The translations under genes and the position numbers were made by a program. The notes under the pieces were generated by a model. That model ran no database searches. It saw only the letters and a program-made list of their open reading frames with translations, and was not told the DNA's origin. DNA of 64,000 bases from Symploca sp. SIO3C6 (GTDB lineage Bacteria > Cyanobacteriota > Cyanobacteriia > Cyanobacteriales > Coleofasciculaceae): the NCBI GenBank assembly GCA_010692425.1, contig JAAHHJ010000033.1:1-64000 (forward strand). The letters run 5' to 3'. Shown piece by piece: positions 10,772 to 19,803 of this stretch (position 1 is the stretch's first letter; each line of letters starts with the position of its first letter).

Positions 10772-13252
10772 TCAAACCACCTGATAAATAAAACTCAAAG
10801 TTGCCCAAGCATTAACATCCAACGCATAAGCATCAGAAACTGTACCGAGGGGATTCGAGAGGTTGGCACTGGCTTGATGTAAATCTTCCAAAACTGCTTG
10901 TGCTACCTCCAGAGGCTGATTTAAATCATCAACTCTATCTTCATCTCCTACAGGAAGCCCAGAAGCTTCTAGTGCCATACTCGTCTTTGTAAAAGGTGCT
11001 AAGCTGCAAATCAATTGAATTTCCCACAATCCAGCAGAACCTCGGATTAACCAATCAAAAGCAGCAGAAGGTTTTGGTATTGTCAAGCTTGCACCTGATG
11101 GCAGTGCCCCATCTTTAAGTAATGGTTGGTTAGTATATTTACTCTTATAAAGGGCGATCGCATTGCTACTGCTATCAAAACCGAGTAAGATAAAGTAAAC
11201 TGGGTCATTACTGTAGTTTTCTAACCGATATTGAATACGACTCCCTATGGGCACGGTAGAAATACTACCCTCAGAACCAGGAAGTATCAGGTTTTGGTTG
11301 CTCTTGTTATCTAAAGAGAACCCAGAAGCAATTTTCCCCTCTTGTTCTTTTGGAGGATTACAAAAAGGTGGGCATGGTTGGCGTGAGGTTAAGGCTCGCC
11401 AAGTAGATCTTTGCATCACTAGCTGGCGCTTAGGTTCCACCACCTCCAGTGAAGCCCGCACCCCTAAGCGTGAAGAACCTTCATTTGCCGTCAAACGCAG
11501 TAACTTTGCTGCTAGTAAGGTTTCAAGTTGGGGAGTTAGTCGATTAGTAGCTGACTTGACTGCCTCTCCAATTTCCCCAGCGGTGTTAGGAATCGGTTCG
11601 TTAGCAAGAGATAGAAGTCCATAGCCTTTTGTTTCTGTTTCCGATTTGCTGCCCGAATCACTAGTTTTTTTAGAATTAGCTGCTGAATCTTCAGATACCT
11701 GTGCCTTAGATTGAGACTTACTCACTTTACCAAACATGTAATCGGCGGATTGCTCCCCAGCGATGACTACTGAAGACACAGAAGGGATATTAGCAAAGGC
11801 ACTAGTAGCATCGACGCGTTCAATTCTTTGCAAGTCTAAATCAAGAGCAATAGCCAAACCAAGATTACGAGGCAAAACGCGAATCGCTTCTTGCAACAAT
11901 TGTCCTACTCGTATTGGATAACTCTCAGTAGCAGGATCATCAACCACTCGTGCCTTGGCTCTCAAACCTTCTCTAGAGCGTATTTGCAGTTGTAGTGATT
12001 GATCCTTGGTAGAAGCTTGAGAATTAGAAGCTTGCTCATCGGAGTCCTGGGACAAAGGTAACTCAGAACTTCCCACTTTTAACTCTTGTGACCCAGACCT
12101 CGGTAAGTTAGCACCGACTACTTGCACAATAGAATTGGCTTGATAGTACTCCAAAACCTGAGCGGGAAGTCCTGCCAACCACAATTTTGTGGTTTTCCCC
12201 TTTTCTTCTACTGCCGTCACCACGCCATCTGCCCCCATGCTGGGATCAGGCGGTAAGTAATAGGCAAGCAGAGGATTGAGCCTTTTTTCTCCCATAAGTC
12301 TAGGCTGTTGCTCTTTGCCCACCAACTGATTTACTGTACTAGCAGTGCGAGACAAGCTAATTTGAACAGTTGTTGCTGGCAGAGCTTGCCACAGATACTG
12401 AGTAAGGGCGTAGGTAAATAAACCAGCACTGAAGCCATCCCAATTAGTCTCCGTTGCCATTTGATTAGAACCAGCTGCTGCTAGAACCACCCCTGGCATT
12501 TGATTGAGAGTAGGAGAATTAGACCATTGTCGCCCTGCATCTTTGAGGCGACGCCGGATTTGTTCTTGGAAAGCCAATTCTCCCTTAGAGGGAGCTTCTG
12601 CTGGTGGATTCGGACAGGATCTAACCCGCAGATTCCCTTGTAGCAGTTTACTAGCTTGCCTGTGACTAGTATCAAGTACTGTCGTCACATGATCTGTAGC
12701 CAAGGTACGCATCAGCAAAACTAGTGTTTCTTCGAGTAAATCATTGGTTGCAGGTATCCCTTTGTTTGGTAAGATGCCATCTACTGGTACTAAAGTTTTT
12801 TGAATGTTGGCAGGTCTATTTGTGTCCGATTCCTGGGCAATTTTAACTTGGCTACCATAACCACTAAAGTGGAAGAGGACAACATCACCAGTTGAGGCTT
12901 GTTCACTCAGATGCTCAACAAAAGCCTCTTCAATATTTTCCCTACTGGCTTGGCTATTTGTCAGCACCAAAATATCGCTAGCTTTAACCCCAAAACGGTT
13001 AATTAACAGCTCTTGTTGTAATTCCACATCGGTGAGGCAACCATTCAAAGCTGTACTGCGAGGATACTGGTTAATTCCTACCAGCAGCGCCAATTTCCGC
13101 ACACCAGGTTGTGCTAGCGCCTGGAAATAGCGGTCTAAGGCTGGCACTGCTAAACTTTTAGCACCTAGGAGTGATAGCGCAGTTTCACTCACTCCCAGTG
13201 CTGCCAGCCCTAAACCAGCTTTTTGTAAAAAAGTCCGCCGATCAAGTCCCAT
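10772..13252 (-). CDS. Caspase-like (C14/orthocaspase) protein with altered dyad
   Basis: Protein of 826 residues. It starts MGLDRRTFLQKAGLGLAALG, a twin-arginine-like export signal. Residues about 50-330 form a peptidase C14 caspase fold: LALLVGINQYP, then HFSGYGS where active members have SGHG, then VLDTSHRQ where active members have D-x-C-H-S-G. Both catalytic residues therefore look replaced (His to Tyr, Cys to Ser). A C-terminal region (about 640-790: NQNLILPGSEG, RIQYRLENYSNDPVYFILLGFDSS) resembles DUF4384. It is probably an exported, proteolytically inactive pseudo-caspase. The middle (about 380-560) is Ser/Lys-rich linker. Tyr-Ser variants of cyanobacterial orthocaspases are known, which supports the alignment. 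Confidence 0.85.
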   Translation of the reverse strand: MGLDRRTFLQKAGLGLAALGVSETALSLLGAKSLAVPALDRYFQALAQPGVRKLALLVGINQYPRSTALNGCLTDVELQQELLINRFGVKASDILVLTNSQASRENIEEAFVEHLSEQASTGDVVLFHFSGYGSQVKIAQESDTNRPANIQKTLVPVDGILPNKGIPATNDLLEETLVLLMRTLATDHVTTVLDTSHRQASKLLQGNLRVRSCPNPPAEAPSKGELAFQEQIRRRLKDAGRQWSNSPTLNQMPGVVLAAAGSNQMATETNWDGFSAGLFTYALTQYLWQALPATTVQISLSRTASTVNQLVGKEQQPRLMGEKRLNPLLAYYLPPDPSMGADGVVTAVEEKGKTTKLWLAGLPAQVLEYYQANSIVQVVGANLPRSGSQELKVGSSELPLSQDSDEQASNSQASTKDQSLQLQIRSREGLRAKARVVDDPATESYPIRVGQLLQEAIRVLPRNLGLAIALDLDLQRIERVDATSAFANIPSVSSVVIAGEQSADYMFGKVSKSQSKAQVSEDSAANSKKTSDSGSKSETETKGYGLLSLANEPIPNTAGEIGEAVKSATNRLTPQLETLLAAKLLRLTANEGSSRLGVRASLEVVEPKRQLVMQRSTWRALTSRQPCPPFCNPPKEQEGKIASGFSLDNKSNQNLILPGSEGSISTVPIGSRIQYRLENYSNDPVYFILLGFDSSSNAIALYKSKYTNQPLLKDGALPSGASLTIPKPSAAFDWLIRGSAGLWEIQLICSLAPFTKTSMALEASGLPVGDEDRVDDLNQPLEVAQAVLEDLHQASANLSNPLGTVSDAYALDVNAWATLSFIYQVV

Positions 13253-13257
13253 ATTTG

Positions 13258-13288
13258 CTATCAGCTATCAGCCTTCAGCTATCAGCCT
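13258..13288. repeat. Short tandem repeat (TATCAGC-like)
   Basis: GCTATCAGCTATCAGCC followed by TTCAGCTATCAGCC directly upstream of the caspase-like gene start. This is a heptamer STRR-type repeat lying in its leader. Confidence 0.75.
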
Positions 13289-13335
13289 ACCAGGAATCAA
13301 GTGAGGTATTTGCTTTCTATTTCAGGTTAACTAGA

Positions 13336-14415
13336 CTATAGAGTGATTTTATCAGCACGGGCGGCAGAAAGCTCAATGATCCCCCCACCTAAAAGAATTT
13401 CCTCATCGTACAACACTGCTGCTTGCCCTGGAGTAATACTAAATTGTGGTTCGTCAAATACTAGTTTGATTTGAGCATCTTCCAGAGGGATCACTGTTAC
13501 TGGTACTGCACTAGAACGATAGCGAATCTGCACTAATGCCCGAATCGGGCTAGTAGGAGCAGGGATCGATACCCAGTTAACTCGAACCGCATTACATTCT
13601 GTCTGGTTGGCACTGTCGCGATTACCCACAATTACCTGGTTGCGTTTCGCATCTAGAGCAATTACATACAGAGGTTCAGCCGCAGCAATACCTAATCCTC
13701 GACGCTGTCCAATAGTGTAATGGTGAATGCCTTGATGTTTACCTAAAACCTCTCCTTGGAGATTAACAATGTCACCTAAGGTTGGAGTGATATATTTATC
13801 AAGGAATTTTTGCATTGAGCCATGAGATTCAATTAAGCACAAATCCTGACTTTCTGGTTTATCAGCAGTCTTAAGTTTGTACTCAGCAGCAAGGCTTCGG
13901 GTTTCTGTTTTCTTGAGTTCTCCTAAAGGAAATACTGTTGCTGCTAATAACTCTTGAGTTAAGTCATAGAGGAAGTAAGACTGGTCTTTTGTCAAGTCTA
14001 GTGCTCTGTGTAATTGATAGCGATCGCTGTGGTGATCATAACTAATTCGTGCGTAATGACCTGTAGCGATTTTGTCAATGCCCAACTGTTGGCGTGAATA
14101 GTTGAGCATCGGAGCAAATTTCACTGCCCTATTGCACTGAGAGCAGGGCAGGGGAGTAATTCCGGCTTCGTAACCAGAAACTAGATAATCAACAATATTT
14201 TTCTGAAATAGATCGCGGCTATCAATAATATGATGAGGAATGCCCAGTTGTTCGCAAATAAAGGCAGCATCAACCATGCCTTCAGAGCAACACTGACCTT
14301 TCCCTTTCATTAACCACAGGGTTAGACCAACTACTTCATATCCTTGACGATGGAGGATGGCGGCGGCAACGGAACTGTCAACCCCACCAGAAAGACCAAC
14401 AACGATCTTGGTCAT
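13336..14415 (-). CDS. mnmA: tRNA-specific 2-thiouridylase MnmA
   Basis: Protein of 359 residues, normal length for MnmA, which puts the 2-thio group on U34 of tRNA-Lys, -Glu and -Gln using persulfide sulfur and ATP. The PP-loop SGGVDSS is at residues 9-15, the catalytic CxxC-type site PCSQCN is around 91-94, ATGHYARI and the KDQSYFLY motif follow, and the second catalytic Cys is in [10 protein letters not shown]-terminal beta-barrel ends the protein ([11 protein letters not shown]). The start ATG at 14415 gives the canonical [13 protein letters not shown] beginning. It is a stand-alone gene, 83 bases downstream of the caspase-like gene on the same strand. Confidence 0.96.
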   Translation of the reverse strand: MTKIVVGLSGGVDSSVAAAILHRQGYEVVGLTLWLMKGKGQCCSEGMVDAAFICEQLGIPHHIIDSRDLFQKNIVDYLVSGYEAGITPLPCSQCNRAVKFAPMLNYSRQQLGIDKIATGHYARISYDHHSDRYQLHRALDLTKDQSYFLYDLTQELLAATVFPLGELKKTETRSLAAEYKLKTADKPESQDLCLIESHGSMQKFLDKYITPTLGDIVNLQGEVLGKHQGIHHYTIGQRRGLGIAAAEPLYVIALDAKRNQVIVGNRDSANQTECNAVRVNWVSIPAPTSPIRALVQIRYRSSAVPVTVIPLEDAQIKLVFDEPQFSITPGQAAVLYDEEILLGGGIIELSAARADKITL

Positions 14416-14825
14416 GAAATCACAATTGAACGGATTTGAAATACGATAGTTCTTTTAGGTTAACATCCGCTCTCGTTAGTAGGTGAGATATCAAGGTTGA
14501 AGTTGGATTTGAAAAATTGTTGTAGTTTCTAGTAGAAAATATGTGGATAAAGATGTCGTCAATTACTCTGAGCAGTTATTATCCATAGGCTTTGAGCAAA
14601 TATCAGACAAAAAGTTTGATCTAAAGGTGTTTTAGCAATGTGATTCGTGTAGTTGTGAATAATTTTGACAGCAATGCCCAATTCGCTTCCAATATTTCTT
14701 TAGTTTGACTTCAGGCTGAGATGGGAGTTGTTTATCTATTCTCCATTAGCTTAATATATACAATAATTTAGTCTTATTGAGCCAAAGTACAAAATACGAT
14801 AATCCCAAATAATTTAGCTTCAATC
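14416..14825. other. Intergenic region between divergent genes
   Basis: About 410 AT-rich bases between mnmA (minus) and the SPOR gene (plus). It must hold both promoters. No repeat, RNA gene or confident operator was recognised. Confidence 0.6.
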
Positions 14826-15614
14826 ATGACCAGAGTGTTTCAACTATTCAGGCATCAGATCACACTAATCAATGCTATAACTGGGCCTGCTTTGCTACTA
14901 ATTGAAAGTGTAGTGTTCTCTATTGTTGCCCCAGCCATTGCCCAAACTCCACCAGAGCAAAGAATTTTTGGGGAGGAATTACCACCGCCCTCGCCTCCAT
15001 CAATCCCAACATTAACATTTCCTGCCTCGCCCCTACCTACAGCTTTACCCAGTAATCCTAACAATGAACGCGAGTTTAACTTCCAGGCACCAAACCCACC
15101 TGCCATACCCAGGATGCCAACTCAACCTCCTAATCTCTACCGGGTTGAAGTTTTTGGGGATAATTCTTTGCTGTTGTCACAAGTCCAGCAGTTAGAATCA
15201 GAAGCTTTTATCAGAAGGAGAGAAGGAGTAATTCAGGCGGGGGTGTTTGCCGATAAGTTTAAAGCTCAATCTCTTGCCAGATCCTTAATATCCCAGGGCT
15301 TTCAGGCGCGAGTCACTGAAGTTAATTTTACTGCTAGTACTGATGTAATTAATTCCAATAATCCCAATAATTCCAGAGAAATCTTTCGCCGTCGCTCCTA
15401 CTTTGTTGTCATTCCTGGAAACCAAAGGGATTTACCAGATATTACTGCTCAAGTGGTTCAACTAGGGGTTGCTAGGTACATTGTCACTCAAAGAAGTTCT
15501 CCCAGAGGAACACACGTTGCGGTTGGACCTTTCTCAGCAAGGGAAGAAGCAAATCGCTGGAGCAGCTATTTACAATCTTCTGGTTTAGATGCACGAGTTT
15601 ATTTTGGTAACTAA
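14826..15614 (+). CDS. Exported SPOR-like domain protein
   Basis: Protein of 262 residues. A long N-terminal signal (hydrophobic about 15-38, ending APAIAQ) is followed by a Pro-rich linker (about 45-105, PPPSPPSIPTLTFPASPLP) and a C-terminal part with two SPOR-like segments: VIQAGVFADKFKAQSLARSL (about 136-156) and HVAVGPFSAREEANRW (about 226-241). SPOR domains bind denuded peptidoglycan in cell-division proteins, so a periplasmic cell-wall role is likely. It stands alone, divergent from mnmA. Confidence 0.7.
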   Translation: MTRVFQLFRHQITLINAITGPALLLIESVVFSIVAPAIAQTPPEQRIFGEELPPPSPPSIPTLTFPASPLPTALPSNPNNEREFNFQAPNPPAIPRMPTQPPNLYRVEVFGDNSLLLSQVQQLESEAFIRRREGVIQAGVFADKFKAQSLARSLISQGFQARVTEVNFTASTDVINSNNPNNSREIFRRRSYFVVIPGNQRDLPDITAQVVQLGVARYIVTQRSSPRGTHVAVGPFSAREEANRWSSYLQSSGLDARVYFGN

Positions 15615-15848
15615 GAGGGATTTGGCTCTAATGTCAAAAGCTTGCACAATAGCTTAGAGTTTCTCAAACAACCTGGTTCATCTTTTTAATTTTATAGTAC
15701 ATTTATACTAAAATGGTCTTATACTAGAGAAGCGGACACGAAGGAGCAGTACTGCTTAAAGCATTGCTCTCAATGGCTTTTAACTTTTGATTTGCATCGG
15801 CGTCAAAAGCTAACACCGTTCCTAGAATTACTATCTCTGGAGGCAACT

Positions 15849-16259
15849 ATGACGGCAGCGCCTAACATATCAGAATCCCAATTTAATAGCTTAACCCCAA
15901 TCCTTAATGTAGGGAATATCCCTAATAGTATTAATTATTACGTTAATATTCTTGGATTTAAGAAAGATTGGGATTGGGGAGAGCCGCCAACCTTTGCATC
16001 AGTATCAAGAGATGATGTCTGCATATTTTTGTGTCAGGGTGCACAAGGTCAGCCGGGAACATGGATGTCAATTTTCGTGGACAATGTCGATTTTTTGTAC
16101 GAAAATTATAAGGCTAAAGGTGCCATTATTCGCCAAGCACCTACGAATTTTCCCTGGGGTATGAGAGAAATGAATATTGAAGATCCAGATGGTCATCGCT
16201 TGCGGATGAGTTCTGAGACTAATGAACCAAGCGATGAGATTTCTTTGTGTGAGGATTGA
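15849..16259 (+). CDS. VOC (glyoxalase/bleomycin resistance) family protein
   Basis: Protein of 136 residues with one VOC fold: LTPILNVGNIPNSINYYVNILGF at the start and MREMNIEDPDGHRLRM at the end, with putative metal ligands in the EDPDGH segment. The start is set at 15849 because GGAGG at 15839-15843 sits five bases upstream; the in-frame ATG at 15792 would add 19 residues with no family counterpart. The substrate cannot be told. These proteins act as dimers in dioxygenase, lyase or antibiotic-binding roles. Confidence 0.78.
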   Translation: MTAAPNISESQFNSLTPILNVGNIPNSINYYVNILGFKKDWDWGEPPTFASVSRDDVCIFLCQGAQGQPGTWMSIFVDNVDFLYENYKAKGAIIRQAPTNFPWGMREMNIEDPDGHRLRMSSETNEPSDEISLCED

Positions 16260-16346
16260 ACAGTGTGACGACAATTCCTGTCTTCAGAAGATCCTTGGTA
16301 GTTCATAATAGTAATTGGTTAGTTATGACTCCAAGGTCATCGGAAC

Positions 16347-17906
16347 TTGAGACAATCGAACAATAGGCGAGAGTTAATTGAGAAAGTAGTGGTGAGCGCC
16401 CAGCAAATGCGTGAGATTGAAGAGCGCATGTTTGAGGCTGGGATGCCAGTTGCCGCTTTGATGGAAAAGGTTGCAGGGCTAATTTACCGTCGAATTCAAA
16501 AGCTTTATCCTCGTTCTCACCAACGTCGAGTCGGTATTTTAGTTGGACCTGGTCATAATGGTGGTGATGCTTTGGTGGTAGCACGTGAGCTGCATTTGCA
16601 GGGTGATGAGGTATTGATTTATCGCCCCCTCTCTCAACTTAAGGAACTAACCTCTAAACATGCCCAATATGCTGCTAGTTTGGGTATTCCCTTTTATGAA
16701 CAAATTGAATCCCTAGCTGATTGTGACCTCATTATTGATGGTTTATTTGGATTTGGGTTAACTAGATCAATCTCAGGAGACGTTGCTAGTGCCATTGAAA
16801 ATTTGAATCAGCACTCGCAACCTATAGTTAGTATTGACTTGCCTTCTGGCATCCACACCGATACAGGAGAGGTACTAGGAACAGCTATTCGTGCCACCCA
16901 AACACTGTGCTTGGGGCTGTGGAAACTGGCATTTTTGCAAGACCAAGCTTTGGCATATATCGGAAAAGCACAGTTAGTTGATTTTAATATACCTTTAGGG
17001 GATATTTGGTCAGTCTTAGGTCAGCCTCCAGCAATAATGCAGATGAGAGCTAATGCTGCCCGAGATTATTTGCCTTTGCCAAGAGTAGCAGTAACGCACA
17101 AGTATAAAGAGGGGCATTTACTACTGATTTGTGGCTCAAAACGCTATGCTGGCGGAGCAATTCTGACTGGATTGGGAGCGCGTGCCAGCGGTGTTGGTAT
17201 GCTATCTATCGCCGTGCCAGAATCCCTCAAACCCCTATTAGTGAATCATTTGCCAGAGGCACTCATCATTGCTTGCCAAGAAACAGAGACAGGAGCGATC
17301 GCTAAACTTCCAGATACTGTAGATTGGAATAGTTATAATGCGATCGCCTGTGGTCCTGGTCTAACTAGGGATGCTAAATTGGTAGTGCAAGAAGCGCTGG
17401 GTGTTAAATGTCCTCTGGTTTTAGATGCTGATGGCTTAAATATTTTGTCGGAATTTAGAACTATCCCCACCCTGTTAAGGCGTAAGGAACCTACAGTGCT
17501 AACGCCTCATGTTGGTGAGTTCAAGCGTCTATTTCCAGATTCAGCACAACTGCTTCCGGATCGAATTAGTGCAGTGCGCAAAGCCTCTCATTTGAGTAAG
17601 GCTGTGGTGCTATTAAAAGGAGCAAGGACAGCTATTGCTGAGGCTCACTCTGGAGGCTCTTTGTGGCTGATTCCTGAGAGTACACCAGCTCTGGCGCGGG
17701 GTGGTAGTGGGGATGTTCTTACAGGACTGATGGGGGGCTTGTTAGCGCAGCCAGGTTTGAGTGAACAGACTCTAAGTGCAACCGTGGCAACTGCTGCTTG
17801 GTGGCATGCTCAAGCAGGAATCTTGGCAGCTCAAGAACGTACTGAGCTTGGAGTAGATGCATTTACTTTATCACAGTATTTGATTTCAGTGCTATTAGAA
17901 ATTTAA
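16347..17906 (+). CDS. nnrD: Bifunctional NAD(P)H-hydrate epimerase/dehydratase
   Basis: Protein of 519 residues that repairs damaged NADHX and NADPHX. The N-terminal YjeF_N epimerase domain (about 15-220) carries VGPGHNGGDALVVAREL and IDLPSGIHTDTG. The C-terminal ADP-dependent dehydratase domain (about 235-515) carries KEGHLLLICGSKRYAGGA, DADGLN, TPHVGEFKRLF and ARGGSGDVLTG. A TTG at 16347 gives an N-terminus (MRQSNNRRELIEKVVVSAQQM) like that of homologues; GTG codons at 16389 and 16392 are alternatives and no good ribosome-binding site decides. It is monocistronic. Confidence 0.93.
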   Translation: MRQSNNRRELIEKVVVSAQQMREIEERMFEAGMPVAALMEKVAGLIYRRIQKLYPRSHQRRVGILVGPGHNGGDALVVARELHLQGDEVLIYRPLSQLKELTSKHAQYAASLGIPFYEQIESLADCDLIIDGLFGFGLTRSISGDVASAIENLNQHSQPIVSIDLPSGIHTDTGEVLGTAIRATQTLCLGLWKLAFLQDQALAYIGKAQLVDFNIPLGDIWSVLGQPPAIMQMRANAARDYLPLPRVAVTHKYKEGHLLLICGSKRYAGGAILTGLGARASGVGMLSIAVPESLKPLLVNHLPEALIIACQETETGAIAKLPDTVDWNSYNAIACGPGLTRDAKLVVQEALGVKCPLVLDADGLNILSEFRTIPTLLRRKEPTVLTPHVGEFKRLFPDSAQLLPDRISAVRKASHLSKAVVLLKGARTAIAEAHSGGSLWLIPESTPALARGGSGDVLTGLMGGLLAQPGLSEQTLSATVATAAWWHAQAGILAAQERTELGVDAFTLSQYLISVLLEI

Positions 17907-17936
17907 GAGTTCAGAATTTACAGGAGTGCCTCGGAG

Positions 17937-18030
17937 CCTCCTGACTGGAAATAGGGTGTAGGGTGTGGGGTGTAGGGGAAGTAACCCTCTTTTAATGCTT
18001 GATGATGAAAAATTTTTTTCATCGGGACTA
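17937..18030. repeat. Dispersed repeat A, copy 1
   Basis: Near-identical to 19507-19604: both contain AGGGTGTAGGGTGTGGGGT, then AACCCTC, TTTAATGCTTGATG and TTTTTTCATCGGGACT. A partial inverted copy (CAGTCCCGATGAAAAAATTT) lies at 37245-37264. It is not part of any gene. Confidence 0.85.
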
Positions 18031-18054
18031 CCTCGGAGCCCCCTGCCTCCTTCT

Positions 18055-18087
18055 GAGGAGCTACGCTAACGGAGGAGCTACGCTAAC
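18055..18087. repeat. 16-bp tandem duplication
   Basis: GAGGAGCTACGCTAAC is repeated twice in a row with one extra base between copies. GCTACGC-type words recur in the small dispersed repeats of cyanobacteria. Confidence 0.7.
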
Positions 18088-18310
18088 ATTAGTTCAGAGA
18101 TGAATTAGGAATTATTGATTTTTGACAGCAGCAACGCACAGGAAAAAAATCTGCTAAAGTTTTTATAGCTGCGGTTTCCGTGAATATTTGAGTAGAAACT
18201 TTGTTTGAGATTAGCTTGTTGAAGGCAAGTACAAGTTCTCCTGCTCAACCTTCCCGGACACCACACATAGGATGTCGGATGTAGAAAAGGTGGAGGCACC
18301 TTAATAATTA

Positions 18311-18337
18311 CCCTCGGCTTAGAGTCTGGGGGTTTTT
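18311..18337 (+). terminator. Intrinsic terminator-like hairpin
   Basis: CCCTCGG (18311-18317) pairs, with two wobbles, with CTGGGGG (18326-18332), followed by TTTTT. It lies 43 bases upstream of the gene at 18380 and 400 bases past the previous stop, so it could end an unseen short transcript or act as a leader attenuator. Confidence 0.35.
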
Positions 18338-18379
18338 GCGCGAAAGGAGTACTCATACCTCTATTATTGTTCCTTAATT

Positions 18380-19420
18380 ATGTCTAATTGGTTCTGGTTA
18401 TCGAAAGTAGGATTATTTGGCTTGTTGGGAACAGCGGGAGCAGTTATTCTGTTATTCCCCTTTTCCCCTAAACTGAATAAGGGTAATAGTGACCCACAAC
18501 AGGTGATTGCGATTACTCCAGAAAATCTCGAGCCCTTTCAAATACCTGTACCTCCGCCACCTTCTCTACCGCAAACTAACCAAAAGCGTCAAGACAAAAA
18601 ATCAGAAAACGAGATCAAAGCTACTAACCAAAAGAGTTTGAAGAGTAAGATAGATGTCTCTTCTAAGGCAAACTTGAAAGGCAAGCAAACTATCCCTAGC
18701 AGCAACAAATTAGCCAGTGATGCTAAATTCCCGGTTCGTCCTTTTAATCTTCGGAAAAGCCTGACTAATGTCTCTCCTCTTTTTGCTACCCCTGTATCTC
18801 TAGGTATGCTGGCAATTGGTGTGGCAGAGGGAAATTATCGAGTCTACATTAAACAAGGTATTCTCTACGTCGAACAAACCGCCAACTACTTTGGACATAC
18901 TGATCCTGGTAACTTATCGTGGGGTGAAGTTGTAACTAATTATGGTCCATGTAGTGACCAAGGTCGTAGTGGAGGCGATATCGCTATTGCTGAAAAACTG
19001 TGCTTACAAAGAGCCGTATCTGCACTTCCCACCCACTTAGTTGATCTACATACAGCAGGTATTGATCCTAACCTTGACGTAGAAGCCTTACTCAATACTG
19101 CAGACCTCTATAATCAAGCTAGTCCAATTCATTCCCGCAGATTACCACAAGCCTTAGCCATAGCACGACAAGGTGGTTTAAGCGGAGTTGAAGCTGTTGC
19201 CTGGGCAAGAACAGCATCCTTCTATCTTAACTCAAATCGGGAGCTTGACCTTGAACAAGGTGAAAACAAAGCTAGCGGATTAATAGGCATATGTGCCAGA
19301 GAAAATCTTAGTATAACTGAGTGGCAATGCGTTCATCGGGATCAACTCCGACGAGCCAAAGCAATTTCAGATGTTTTAAAAAAATATATACAAATAGCCC
19401 AGCTTGAAGAAAGAGCCTGA
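18380..19420 (+). CDS. Membrane-anchored protein, unknown function
   Basis: Protein of 346 residues that I do not recognise as a named family. An N-terminal membrane anchor (about 10-32, LFGLLGTAGAVILLFPF) is followed by a Lys/Pro/Ser-rich spacer (about 40-125) and a conserved-looking soluble domain (about 145-340) starting AIGVAEGNYRVYIKQG with YFGHTDPGNLSWGEV and four cysteines (GPC, KLCLQ, GICAR, WQCVH). The AIGVAEG and YFGHTDPG motifs recall cyanobacterial proteins with a lysozyme-like or muramidase-like head, but no catalytic residue can be assigned. The domain is probably periplasmic. It stands alone between repeat-rich gaps. Confidence 0.7.
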   Translation: MSNWFWLSKVGLFGLLGTAGAVILLFPFSPKLNKGNSDPQQVIAITPENLEPFQIPVPPPPSLPQTNQKRQDKKSENEIKATNQKSLKSKIDVSSKANLKGKQTIPSSNKLASDAKFPVRPFNLRKSLTNVSPLFATPVSLGMLAIGVAEGNYRVYIKQGILYVEQTANYFGHTDPGNLSWGEVVTNYGPCSDQGRSGGDIAIAEKLCLQRAVSALPTHLVDLHTAGIDPNLDVEALLNTADLYNQASPIHSRRLPQALAIARQGGLSGVEAVAWARTASFYLNSNRELDLEQGENKASGLIGICARENLSITEWQCVHRDQLRRAKAISDVLKKYIQIAQLEERA

Positions 19421-19506
19421 GCAGATAAGATGTCACTCATTTAACTTGCATTTTTAGATAGATGGGGAGAAGATTTTAATTAACCTTACTATCCTGAATC
19501 CATCTA

Positions 19507-19604
19507 CCTCCTGACTTGAAAGAGGGTGTAGGGTGTGGGGTTTACGGTGCAAGGGAAATAACCCTCTTTAATGCTTGATGAAAAAAATTTTTTCATCGGG
19601 ACTG
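19507..19604. repeat. Dispersed repeat A, copy 2
   Basis: Second copy of the element at 17937-18030, with small indels, ending at the same CATCGGGACT word. Confidence 0.85.
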
Positions 19605-19613
19605 CCTTCTGTT

Positions 19614-19722
19614 ATAGCAGTACGTATTAAGGTTAGGACAAGCTAAATCGCTAAAACTTTGTCAAATTCACCCCTTCTGCCTTGGAGCCTTCTGCCCTGG
19701 AGCCTTGCGCGTAGCACTATAT
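19614..19722. repeat. 109-bp dispersed repeat B, copy 1
   Basis: Matches 24056-24164 over 109 bases with about four differences. It begins ATAGCAGTACGTATTAAGG, contains CTTGGAGCCTTCTG twice in near-tandem form and ends in GCGCGTAGC followed by CTATAT. Both copies are intergenic and in the same orientation. Confidence 0.9.
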
Positions 19723-19803
19723 AGTTCATCTTTGTTGTGCTAACCATCAACAATGAACTATGAGTAATCAACCATGAACCATGAACTATTGTATTTTTAA
19801 TTC

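Larger units (their letters stand above)
17907..18379. other. Repeat-rich intergenic region
   Basis: A 473-base gap holding a dispersed repeat (17937-18030), a 16-base tandem duplication (18055-18087) and a terminator-like hairpin (18311-18337). A minus-strand open frame here has no recognisable content. Confidence 0.6.
19421..19803. other. Repeat-rich intergenic region
   Basis: A 383-base gap between convergent genes made almost entirely of dispersed repeats: repeat A copy 2 (19507-19604), the 109-bp repeat B copy 1 (19614-19722), and CCATGAACTATG-type short repeats (19740-19795). No gene was seen. Confidence 0.75.

Noticed and set aside
18105-18356. 83-codon minus-strand frame
   Set aside because: Low-quality composition, no start signal, and it covers a terminator-like hairpin in a repeat-rich gap.
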